Below, piece by piece: positions 1-5,844 of a stretch of 14,074 nt of DNA. The stretch covers positions 1-14,074 of the forward strand of contig JAUMMZ010000029.1 of the NCBI GenBank assembly GCA_031296755.1, given 5' to 3'. A program made the translations under genes and the position numbers. The notes below the pieces were generated by a model that did no database searches, was not told the DNA's origin, and saw nothing but the letters and a program-made list of their open reading frames with translations. Origin of the DNA: Collinsella sp. (GTDB taxonomy: Bacteria > Actinomycetota > Coriobacteriia > Coriobacteriales > Coriobacteriaceae). Each line of letters opens with the position of its first letter. Positions within the stretch are counted from its first letter, which is position 1.

Positions 1-94
1 CGGCCGCCGGCTTGCAGCCGACGCCGGCGTCGAAGAGCTCGACGGCCCGCCTCCTGGACTCCAGGTCGTGCTTCACCCTGAGGTCTATACTCAT
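1..94 (-). CDS. IS3-family transposase OrfA, N-terminal fragment (partial)
   Basis: Partial gene: an ATG at 94 opens a frame that stays open to the window edge, giving about 31 residues. The start is supported by a GGGAGG ribosome-binding site at 101-106, seven bases upstream. The visible protein starts MSIDLRVKHDLESRRRAVEL and continues with a segment reading FDAGVGCKPAA. This is the style of the first helix-turn-helix of IS3-family OrfA proteins, which recognise the element's ends and are normally joined to the OrfB integrase by a -1 frameshift. Neither the rest of the helix-turn-helix nor the frameshift site is in the window. The ribosome-binding site lies in the 3' arm of a hairpin. The position just inside an IS150-like terminus supports the call; the fragment alone would be weak evidence. 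Confidence 0.65.
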   Translation of the reverse strand, partial: MSIDLRVKHDLESRRRAVELFDAGVGCKPAA

Positions 95-100
95 GGAAAA

Positions 101-133
101 CCTCCCATTTCCCGATGTCCAAGAAATGGGAGG
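101..133 (-). promoter_or_regulatory. Hairpin that can sequester the orfA ribosome-binding site
   Basis: CCTCCCATTTC (101-111) and GAAATGGGAGG (123-133) form a perfect 11-bp inverted repeat with an 11-base loop. On the minus strand the 3' arm contains the GGGAGG ribosome-binding site of orfA and the 5' arm lies in the terminal repeat. A transcript entering from outside the element would fold and hide the site. IS10 and IS50 use such structures to silence read-through expression; applying that here is inference. Confidence 0.5.
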
Positions 134-184
134 CAGTTCACTGTCCCCTTCGTGGTGGTTTTTCGTTCTGAGCCAAGGAGATTC

Positions 185-784
185 ATGTTCAACATTGTGC
201 TGTATGCGCCCGAGATTCCGGCCAATACGGGCAATATCGGCCGTACCTGCGTGGTCACCGGCGCCCGTCTACATCTGGTGGAGCCACTGGGCTTTTCGCT
301 CGACGACAAGACAGTACGTCGCGCCGGCCTGGGCTACTGGCAAAACTTGGACGTGACCACCTATGCCGGCTGGGAGGATTTCCTTGCACGCAATGGTCTC
401 TCCCCTGCCGACGAACGCCTGCATCTGCTGACCAAAAAGGCACGCCGCACCTATGCGCAAAGCACCTACCGCGACGGCGACTACTTGGTCTTTGGCAGCG
501 AGAGCTCGGGCATTCCCGAGCCACTGCTTGCCGCGGCGCCCGAGCGTTGCGAGCGCATCCCGATGCTGCGCGATTGCGACTCACTCGATAACGCCGAAGC
601 TTGGGAAGCTCACGAGGAATCGCTGGGGCATACCGAGGACAGCCACGAGGCCATCCTTCAACAGGATATCTGCGGCAACTTCATCAATCCGGATGACTAC
701 CGCATCAGCGCACTCAACCTCTCCAACAGCGCCGCCATCGTCCTCTACGAAGCCCTGCGTCAAACAGGCTTTCCGGGCATGTAA
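185..784 (+). CDS. trmL: tRNA (cytidine/uridine-34 2'-O)-methyltransferase, SPOUT superfamily
   Basis: 199 aa. TrmL uses S-adenosylmethionine to methylate the 2'-hydroxyl of the wobble nucleotide (C34 or cmnm5U34) of certain tRNA-Leu species in the cytoplasm. The N-terminus MFNIVLYAPEIPANTGNIGR, the EPLGF segment (33-37), DGDYLVFGSESSG (97-109), RIPM (124-127) and ALNLSNSAAIVLYEALRQ (176-193) are the conserved blocks of TrmL, including the trefoil-knot cofactor site. The start is the ATG at 185, with AAGGAG at 175-180 and a short four-base spacer; this matches the family N-terminus. Longer in-frame extensions upstream run into the IS end. The enzyme is usually about 155-160 aa. The extra length is one acidic insert, roughly residues 131-173, between RIPM and NLSNS, with no stop or frameshift. 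It stands alone, with hairpins right after its stop. Confidence 0.93.
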   Translation: MFNIVLYAPEIPANTGNIGRTCVVTGARLHLVEPLGFSLDDKTVRRAGLGYWQNLDVTTYAGWEDFLARNGLSPADERLHLLTKKARRTYAQSTYRDGDYLVFGSESSGIPEPLLAAAPERCERIPMLRDCDSLDNAEAWEAHEESLGHTEDSHEAILQQDICGNFINPDDYRISALNLSNSAAIVLYEALRQTGFPGM

Positions 785-789
785 CAAAC

Positions 790-820
790 CTGCCATTAGG
801 GGACGGGGTAGAAATGGCAG
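790..820 (+). terminator. Hairpin after trmL with GGGAC loop (REP-like, possible terminator)
   Basis: CTGCCATT (790-797) pairs perfectly with AATGGCAG (813-820) around a 15-base loop containing GGGGACGGGG. It begins five bases after the trmL stop and is followed by ATTTTC, so it could end trmL transcription. The stem is only 8 bp. The loop core GGGAC is shared with other hairpins in the window, which suggests a repeated element used as a terminator. Confidence 0.5.
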
Positions 821-857
821 ATTTTCAAACCCTCTAGCTCTTGACAAGCTGGTTTTG

Positions 858-900
858 GCATCAATGTGACAAAGGGACTGTTCATTTGTCACATTGATGC
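858..900 (+). repeat. 16-bp perfect inverted repeat with GGGACTG loop (REP-like)
   Basis: Arms 858-873 (GCATCAATGTGACAAA) and 885-900 pair over 16 bp around the loop GGGACTGTTCA. There is no T-run after it, so it is not a textbook terminator. It closely resembles the palindrome at 2086-2120, which also has CAATG...CAAAGGGACTGT. Here the CCC that would complete the inner stem is missing, so the palindrome centre looks decayed or variant. Confidence 0.6.
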
Positions 901-916
901 TCTAAATAACGAACCA

Positions 917-948
917 TTGCTTTTAACCAGAATTAACTAGAATAAAAT
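917..948 (+). promoter_or_regulatory. AT-rich putative promoter region of the first ATPase gene
   Basis: An AT-rich island in otherwise GC-rich DNA lies 33 bases upstream of the GTG start. It holds TTGCTT (917-922) and the -10-like hexamers TAGAAT (938-943) and TAAAAT (943-948). Their spacings, 15 and 20 bases, are both off the ideal 17. TTAA(A)C-like words recur here (924-927, 933-936, 953-957). A promoter is likely on composition and position, but the exact boxes are uncertain. Confidence 0.35.
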
Positions 949-980
949 GAAGTTAAACGGCGGTGTGAAAGGAGAGCCTT

Positions 981-2081
981 GTGAAATATCTCGAAAACCC
1001 GTTTACCCCCAGTTTTGGCGAGGTTCCCGCGCATCTTGCCGGAAGGCAGCAGATTATTCGGGATTTGGACCGTGCCTTCTTGAGCCAGCGCAGGCGCCCA
1101 GAATTGACCTCGATCTTCTCAGGCGCGCGTGGAACCGGTAAAACCGCTCTCATGTCGTCGCTCGCGACAAGGGCGGAATCCCACGGCTGGATAGCCGTAA
1201 AGACGACCGCGCTCCCGGGAATGCTTGAGGAACTCGAGTTCGGGGCGAAACGCGCCGCAGCCCATCTCATCGACCCGTCCAACCACTTCGAAGTCACCGG
1301 CCTCGGAATTGCACCGCTCGGCAGCATCGAGGTCAATCGTGTCCACGATGCCTCAACCTGGCGTTATCGCATGAGCGACATCATCGACCAGCTCAACGAG
1401 GCGGGCACCGGTCTGCTCGTCACGGTTGACGAGGTGGACCCGACACTCGACGAGATGATTCAGCTCGCAGCGACGTATCAGCACTTTGTGACCGATGGGA
1501 AACGCGTCGCCCTGCTCATGGCGGGACTTCCCAACAACGTCTCGACGTTGCTGAACCACAAGACGGTCTCGTTCCTTCGCCGCGCCCAACAATATCATCT
1601 GGGTCGCATTGCCGACTATGACGTACGCGAGGCCTTGATTCGCACGATCCAGGAAAACGATCGCTTGGCAGATGCTGAGGGAATCGATAGAGCCGTTCGC
1701 TCGATCTCTGGTTTTCCCTTCCTATTGCAACTCGTAGGCTACCGTGCCTGGGATCTCACAAGCGATTCGAAGGAGATCTCGTCACGCGACTTTGACCTGG
1801 GAATCAAAATCGCGCGCGACGAGATGGACAACCGAATCCTCGCGGCAACCTATCGGGAACTCACTGCAGAGGACAAGCGATTCCTCATCGCCATGCTCGA
1901 TGACGAGGAAGAGTCCACCACCGCTGACCTTGTCGAGCGCCTTAGGCGTTCGCCGCAGCAGGTCTCCCGCTACCGACGCCGCATGATAGACGCCGGCATC
2001 ATCGGGGAGCGAGGACGAGGGCTCGTCGCATTTGAATTGCCATTCTTCCGCGACTATCTCTCCGCTCAGTGCGTGAAATAG
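981..2081 (+). CDS. AAA-type ATPase with C-terminal winged helix (Orc1/Cdc6-like fold), function unknown
   Basis: 366 aa. The start is GTG at 981, preceded by AAAGGAGA (968-975) with a five-base spacer. The N-terminus has NPFTPSFGEVPAHLAGRQQI, a short lead-in followed by a GR block as in Orc1/Cdc6-like and archaeal-type ATPases. Walker A is GARGTGKT (48-55), Walker B is LLVTVDEVD (145-153), a sensor-like strand is VALLMAGLPN (176-185), and an FLRRAQQ motif (198-204) could carry an arginine finger. The C-terminal part (about 295-355) is rich in basic and short helical segments and looks like a winged-helix DNA-binding domain. No transmembrane segment is seen. It is homologous along its length to the ATPase at 4628-5746: both share AGLP, FLRRAQQ-x2-LG and QLVGY. 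It converges on the UvrA-like gene. A DNA-related regulatory ATPase is the best description; no precise role can be assigned. Confidence 0.85.
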   Translation: MKYLENPFTPSFGEVPAHLAGRQQIIRDLDRAFLSQRRRPELTSIFSGARGTGKTALMSSLATRAESHGWIAVKTTALPGMLEELEFGAKRAAAHLIDPSNHFEVTGLGIAPLGSIEVNRVHDASTWRYRMSDIIDQLNEAGTGLLVTVDEVDPTLDEMIQLAATYQHFVTDGKRVALLMAGLPNNVSTLLNHKTVSFLRRAQQYHLGRIADYDVREALIRTIQENDRLADAEGIDRAVRSISGFPFLLQLVGYRAWDLTSDSKEISSRDFDLGIKIARDEMDNRILAATYRELTAEDKRFLIAMLDDEEESTTADLVERLRRSPQQVSRYRRRMIDAGIIGERGRGLVAFELPFFRDYLSAQCVK

Positions 2082-2085
2082 GCAT

Positions 2086-2120
2086 CAATGAGGCAAAGGG
2101 ACTGTCCCTTTGCCTCATTG
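2086..2120. terminator. Bidirectional palindrome between the convergent ATPase and UvrA-like genes
   Basis: A perfect 16-bp stem (2086-2101 with 2105-2120) has a three-base loop, CTG. Its centre reads AAAGGGACTGTCCCTTT. It begins five bases after the first ATPase stop (2079-2081) and ends one base before the UvrA-like stop (2122-2124), so it can terminate both. There is no long T-run beyond the stem. It is a near-complete version of the GGGACnG hairpins seen elsewhere in the window. Confidence 0.65.
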
Positions 2121-2121
2121 T

Positions 2122-4602
2122 CTATAGGTAGCGGCCAGTAACGCTCTTGGGACAGGCAGCGATATCCGCCGGCGTGCCGGCGCAGACGATTTGCCCGCCG
2201 GCGTCGCCACCGCCCGGGCCCATGTCGATCACATAATCGGCGTTACGGATAAGGTCGAGATCGTGTTCGATCACGATAACCGTGGCGCCCTTGGAAACAA
2301 GGCCGTCGAACACACTCAGCAACACCTGAACATCGAGCGGATGTAGTCCGATCGTGGGCTCGTCGAATACGAACACGGCATCGTCCTGCACGCGGCCCAT
2401 CTCGCTCGCGAGCTTAAGGCGTTGTGCCTCGCCGCCCGAGAGCGCCGGCGTGGGCTCACCGAGCGTGAGATAGCCCAAGCCTAGGTCATGCAAGGTCTGC
2501 AAGCGCGCCTGGACTTTCTTGAGTCCCACCGTGGCGTCGAGGGCCTCGTCCACACTCATGTCCATGAGCTGCGGCAACGTAAGCAAGCTCCCGTCCTTGC
2601 CCTCGCGATGGATATGCGAGGCGGCCTCGGCGTAGCGCGAACCACGGCATGCCGGGCAGATGATCTCGACGTCGGGCAAAAACTGCACGTCGAGCGATAT
2701 CGAGCCCGTGCCGTCACACGTAGGGCAGCGCAAGGCGCCGGTGTTGTAGCTAAAGGCGCCCGCCTTGTAGCCGGCTGCCTTAGCCTCGGGCGTACGGGCG
2801 AAGGCGCGGCGCAGCTCGTCATGAATGTCGGCATAGGTCGCTACCGTCGAGCGTACGTTGGCGCCGATGGGCGTAGCGTCAATCAGATTTGCGCGGCCAA
2901 TGCCCTCGGCATCGACCCAACGCACGTGCCCCGGCAAGCGCTCGCCAGCTGCCTGCGCCTTAAGTGCAGGAATGAGCGTCTCGAGCACGAGCGTCGTCTT
3001 ACCCGAACCCGAAACGCCCGTTACCGCGACAAGGCGGCCGCGCGGGATATCAACCTCGAGCGGCTTGACGGTATGGATGGCATCGGTTGCCATGCGGATA
3101 TGTCCCTGGTCGAACATTTCGTCGTCAGTCACCTGCGGACGCAAGCGCTTGAGCTCGGCGCGCAAAAACGGCGCGATACGGCTGCCCTGCGATTGCTCGA
3201 CCTCGTCTACCGTACCAGCGGCGATTACACTGCCGCCGCCTGCTCCGGCAACGGGGCCCATCTCGACCAGATAGTCGGCTTCCGCCAGTACGCGCGTATC
3301 GTGGTCGACAACAACCACGGTGTTGCCGTCATCCACCAGATCGCGCATCACGCCCACCAAGCCGTCGACATTGGCGGGATGTAAGCCGATCGAAGGCTCG
3401 TCCAGCACATAGAGCACGCCCGTCGATCGGTTGCGCACCACGCGGGCGAGCTGAACGCGCTGGCGCTCACCCGTGGAGAGCGTGGCACCAGCGCGGTCGA
3501 GTGAAAGGTAATCGAGACCCAGGTCGACCAGACGACGGGCCACGCTCAAAAACGAATCGCAGATATCCGTCGCCATGGGCCGCATCTCGGGCGGCAAGGA
3601 TGCGGGCACCCCGCGCACCCACTCAACCGCATCGCCAAGCGTCATGGCCGCGGCCTGCGCCAGATTGATACCGCACACCTGGGGCTGGCGCGCAGCCTCG
3701 GAGAGACGCGTGCCGCCGCAATCGCGGCATGCTCCCTCGCGCAAAAAGCGCGCAACGCGTTTGAGGCCCTTGTCGTCCTTAACCTTGGCGAGCGCATTCT
3801 CGACGGTATAGACGGCGTTGTAATAGGTGAAGTCGAGCGGCGTGGCACCCTCGCCGTTTTTGGGAACGTAGAGAATGTGCTTCTTAACCGCCGGGCCGTG
3901 GAACACGATGTCGCGTTCTTCAGGCGTGAGCTGGTTAAACGGCACATCGGTGCGCACGCCCATCTCGCCAGCCACTTGCTTCATCAGATCCCACATGAGC
4001 GTACCCCAGGGAAGCACCGCGCCCTCGTTGATAGTCTTTGACTCATCGGGCACCAGGCTCGCTTCGTCCACCTCGCGCATGACACCGGTGCCGCCGCAGG
4101 TGGGACAGGCACCGCCGCTGTTAAAGGCAAGGTCCTCGGCGCTCGGCGCGTAGAACTCGCGACCGCATGCAGGGCACGTGAGCGACAGGCCCGCAGCCAC
4201 GTTAAGGCTCGGCTCCACGCGCGCCCCGCAGTGCGGACACACGTGATGGGCGCAACGGCTAAAGAGCAGGCGCAGGCTGTTGTTGAGCTCGGTCATGGTA
4301 CCAAAGGTCGAGCGCACGCCCGGCACGCTGGGGCGCTGATGCAATGCGAGCGCCGCCGGTACGTGCAATACCTCATCCACCTGGGCGTGTTCGGCCTGCG
4401 TCAGGCGACGTCGAGTATAGGTGCTGAGCGCTTCCAAGTAGCGGCGCGAACCCTCGGCATAAAGAACCCCCAGTGCCAGCGAACTCTTGCCCGAACCCGA
4501 TACGCCGGCAATACCCACCAGCTTTCCCAGCGGAATATCGATATCGATGTCTTTGAGGTTATGGACGCGCGCGCCGCGTACCTCGATAGCCTGCGGGCTC
4601 AT
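2122..4602 (-). CDS. UvrA-like double ABC ATPase (UvrA2/DrrC class), probable excinuclease-related protein
   Basis: 826 aa from the ATG at 4602 (MSPQAIEVRGARVHNLKDID). An in-frame GTG at 4617 would add five residues and cannot be excluded. UvrA proteins are cytoplasmic, zinc-containing DNA-damage sensors. Here the two ATPase heads are complete: Walker A GVSGSGKSS (33-41) and GVSGSGKTT (529-537), and Walker B LYVLDEPSIGLHP (397-409) and VFVFDEPTIGLHP (743-755). The second signature is LSGGEAQRLKLA (721-732); the first is altered to LSTGERQR (375-382). Zinc-type cysteine pairs occur at 122/125, 143/146, 166/169, 292/295, 626/629 and 649/652. Housekeeping UvrA is about 940-970 aa, and the shortening is near the N-terminus where the UvrB-binding domain lies, as in UvrA2 and DrrC-type proteins. 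It follows the second ATPase by 25 bases and is probably co-transcribed with it. A role in repair or drug tolerance without UvrB is inferred. Confidence 0.88.
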   Translation of the reverse strand: MSPQAIEVRGARVHNLKDIDIDIPLGKLVGIAGVSGSGKSSLALGVLYAEGSRRYLEALSTYTRRRLTQAEHAQVDEVLHVPAALALHQRPSVPGVRSTFGTMTELNNSLRLLFSRCAHHVCPHCGARVEPSLNVAAGLSLTCPACGREFYAPSAEDLAFNSGGACPTCGGTGVMREVDEASLVPDESKTINEGAVLPWGTLMWDLMKQVAGEMGVRTDVPFNQLTPEERDIVFHGPAVKKHILYVPKNGEGATPLDFTYYNAVYTVENALAKVKDDKGLKRVARFLREGACRDCGGTRLSEAARQPQVCGINLAQAAAMTLGDAVEWVRGVPASLPPEMRPMATDICDSFLSVARRLVDLGLDYLSLDRAGATLSTGERQRVQLARVVRNRSTGVLYVLDEPSIGLHPANVDGLVGVMRDLVDDGNTVVVVDHDTRVLAEADYLVEMGPVAGAGGGSVIAAGTVDEVEQSQGSRIAPFLRAELKRLRPQVTDDEMFDQGHIRMATDAIHTVKPLEVDIPRGRLVAVTGVSGSGKTTLVLETLIPALKAQAAGERLPGHVRWVDAEGIGRANLIDATPIGANVRSTVATYADIHDELRRAFARTPEAKAAGYKAGAFSYNTGALRCPTCDGTGSISLDVQFLPDVEIICPACRGSRYAEAASHIHREGKDGSLLTLPQLMDMSVDEALDATVGLKKVQARLQTLHDLGLGYLTLGEPTPALSGGEAQRLKLASEMGRVQDDAVFVFDEPTIGLHPLDVQVLLSVFDGLVSKGATVIVIEHDLDLIRNADYVIDMGPGGGDAGGQIVCAGTPADIAACPKSVTGRYL

Positions 4603-4627
4603 CTTCTGTTCCGTCACCTTTATCACC

Positions 4628-5746
4628 CTACTCGTGCCATAAAATGCGGTCGCGGATATACTCGCCCAGCATGGGCACGATAAACCGGACGAGGCCATAT
4701 CCGGCAGCCTCGATGACGCGCTCGCGAATCAGGCTTGCGCGATATTTACTCGCCCAGCTCTGGGTGCGATCACAGCGCTCAATGATATCCGCCATGCGCG
4801 TCGGTTTACCCTCATCAGCAGCCATAGTCTCGATAAAGAGGCGTTGCGGACTGCGCAGCCCGTAATACAGGGGCGCGTCAACCGCTTCGTAGAACTCGGA
4901 GACGGCATCCGCATGACCATCCTCGACATCGCGCTCTTCAATGACCTGCGAGCCACGCCGGACAGCAGACCGCCACATGTAATAGCCCACCAGCTGAACC
5001 ATGTAGGGATGCCCCATGCTCTTGCGCGCCGCAAGGTCCGCTGTCTCCGCGTCAACGTAAAGACCAGCGTCTTTGACCGTCTGGACATATGAATCGCGCA
5101 CCTTGGGCAAAGATATCGCCCCCAGCGTACGCTGCTGGGCACGCCGCAAAAACGTCACGCTCGGCTCTTCGAGCAGGTCGTCAACCATACTGGGTAAGCC
5201 GGCGAACACCAGCGCAAGACCGCGCTGGTCGCTATCGGGCAAGCCCGTGGCATCCTGGTCTCCGAGCACCTGCTGATAGAGAACGGCAAGAGCCGCCAGT
5301 TCCTCGATAGACGCCGATTGTGCCTCGTCAATCGCAAACAGGATGCCCTTGCCTGGACCGAGCTTCTTAAGGCGCCTGTTGACCAGCCCTCGCAACGTCT
5401 CGCCCTTTGCCCGCGCCGCCTCGACCGACATCCGACCAAACGACGGACCGAACTCCATTGACGTCACAACGGGTTTATTCGAGCGAAGCGCGTCGGCCAA
5501 GCGGTCGCATAAGCCAAGCGAAGCGGAATCGGAGACAACCGCCCATCCGCGCTCGCTGGCCAGACGTTGCAGCTCCCGCAGGAGAACCGTCTTGCCGCAG
5601 CCGCGGTTTCCCGTAATGAGCATGAGCCTGCCCGGCGCTCCGGCGCCGTTGTCGAGTCCTTCCTCAAAATCTTCGATGACCGACTCGCGACCGATGAGTA
5701 TCGGAGGCCGCTTGCCAGCCGTGGGCTTAAAGGGATTTGGATTCAT
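4628..5746 (-). CDS. AAA-type ATPase with winged helix, paralogue of the ATPase at 981-2081; first gene of UvrA-like operon
   Basis: 372 aa. The ATG at 5746 has GAGGAGGC (5751-5758) upstream with a four-base spacer. The order of motifs matches the first ATPase: MNPNPFKPTAGKRPPILIGR lead-in, Walker A GNRGCGKT (46-53), Walker B ILFAIDEAQ (135-143), sensor-like LALVFAGLPS (177-186), TFLRRAQQRTLG (198-209), QLVGYYMW (251-258), and a C-terminal winged-helix-like region (about 295-355). It differs by a longer polar insertion after Walker B (about 161-176). The UvrA-like gene starts 25 bases after its stop, so a two-gene transcript is likely. The upstream promoter is built of three 10-bp repeats. 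It is soluble, with no signal peptide or membrane helix. A DNA-associated or regulatory ATPase is inferred; a direct partnership with the UvrA-like protein is suggested only by the operon. Confidence 0.85.
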   Translation of the reverse strand: MNPNPFKPTAGKRPPILIGRESVIEDFEEGLDNGAGAPGRLMLITGNRGCGKTVLLRELQRLASERGWAVVSDSASLGLCDRLADALRSNKPVVTSMEFGPSFGRMSVEAARAKGETLRGLVNRRLKKLGPGKGILFAIDEAQSASIEELAALAVLYQQVLGDQDATGLPDSDQRGLALVFAGLPSMVDDLLEEPSVTFLRRAQQRTLGAISLPKVRDSYVQTVKDAGLYVDAETADLAARKSMGHPYMVQLVGYYMWRSAVRRGSQVIEERDVEDGHADAVSEFYEAVDAPLYYGLRSPQRLFIETMAADEGKPTRMADIIERCDRTQSWASKYRASLIRERVIEAAGYGLVRFIVPMLGEYIRDRILWHE

Positions 5747-5780
5747 GTCGGCCTCCTCGGATTGGCAAACCCTGGTAATA

Positions 5781-5810
5781 GTTATACCAACTTATACCGA
5801 GTTATACCAA
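5781..5810 (-). promoter_or_regulatory. Three tandem 10-bp repeats forming promoter/operator of the ATPase-UvrA-like operon
   Basis: GTTATACCAA (5781-5790), CTTATACCGA (5791-5800) and GTTATACCAA (5801-5810) are exact, gap-free 10-base units. On the minus strand they read TTGGTATAAC, TCGGTATAAG and TTGGTATAAC. The first unit supplies a -35-like TTGGTA (5805-5810) and the last a -10-like TATAAC (5781-5786), 18 bases apart, so transcription would start about 30 bases before the ATPase ATG. A one-helical-turn period fits a protein binding one face of the DNA. Promoter boxes are by eye; repressor binding is inferred. Confidence 0.55.
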
Positions 5811-5815
5811 CAGCA

Positions 5816-5844
5816 GGTGACAAAAGGGCCGCCCTTCTATCACC
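5816..5844 (-). terminator. Imperfect hairpin overlapping the stop of the TetM-like GTPase gene
   Basis: 5816-5828 pairs with 5832-5844 over 13 positions with two mismatches and a three-base loop (CCG). The stem ends in AAAAGGG/CCCTTCT, giving a terminator-like GC core with an A/T flank. The stop codon at 5840-5842 lies within the stem. It separates the GTPase from the repeat promoter six bases further on and probably limits read-through into the ATPase operon. Confidence 0.5.

Larger units (their letters stand above)
1..140 (-). mobile_element. Left end of an IS3-family (IS150-like) insertion sequence, cut by window edge
   Basis: Read on the minus strand from 140, the sequence starts TGAACTGCCTCCCATTTC and continues with TTGGACA. 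This resembles the terminal inverted repeats of IS3-family elements of the IS150 group (TGtACTG...cCCATTTtgTTGGAC). The orfA-like start codon follows 46 bases inside the end, which is usual for the family. The element runs off the window at base 1, so its other end, its orfB and its target duplication cannot be seen. I take base 140 as the outer boundary because the 5'-TG terminus lies there. An 11-bp perfect inverted repeat (101-111 with 123-133) sits inside the end. Confidence 0.72.

Noticed and set aside
2488..3384. 298-aa open frame opposite the UvrA-like gene
   Set aside because: It is antisense to conserved UvrA motifs, with no recognisable domain or translation signal.
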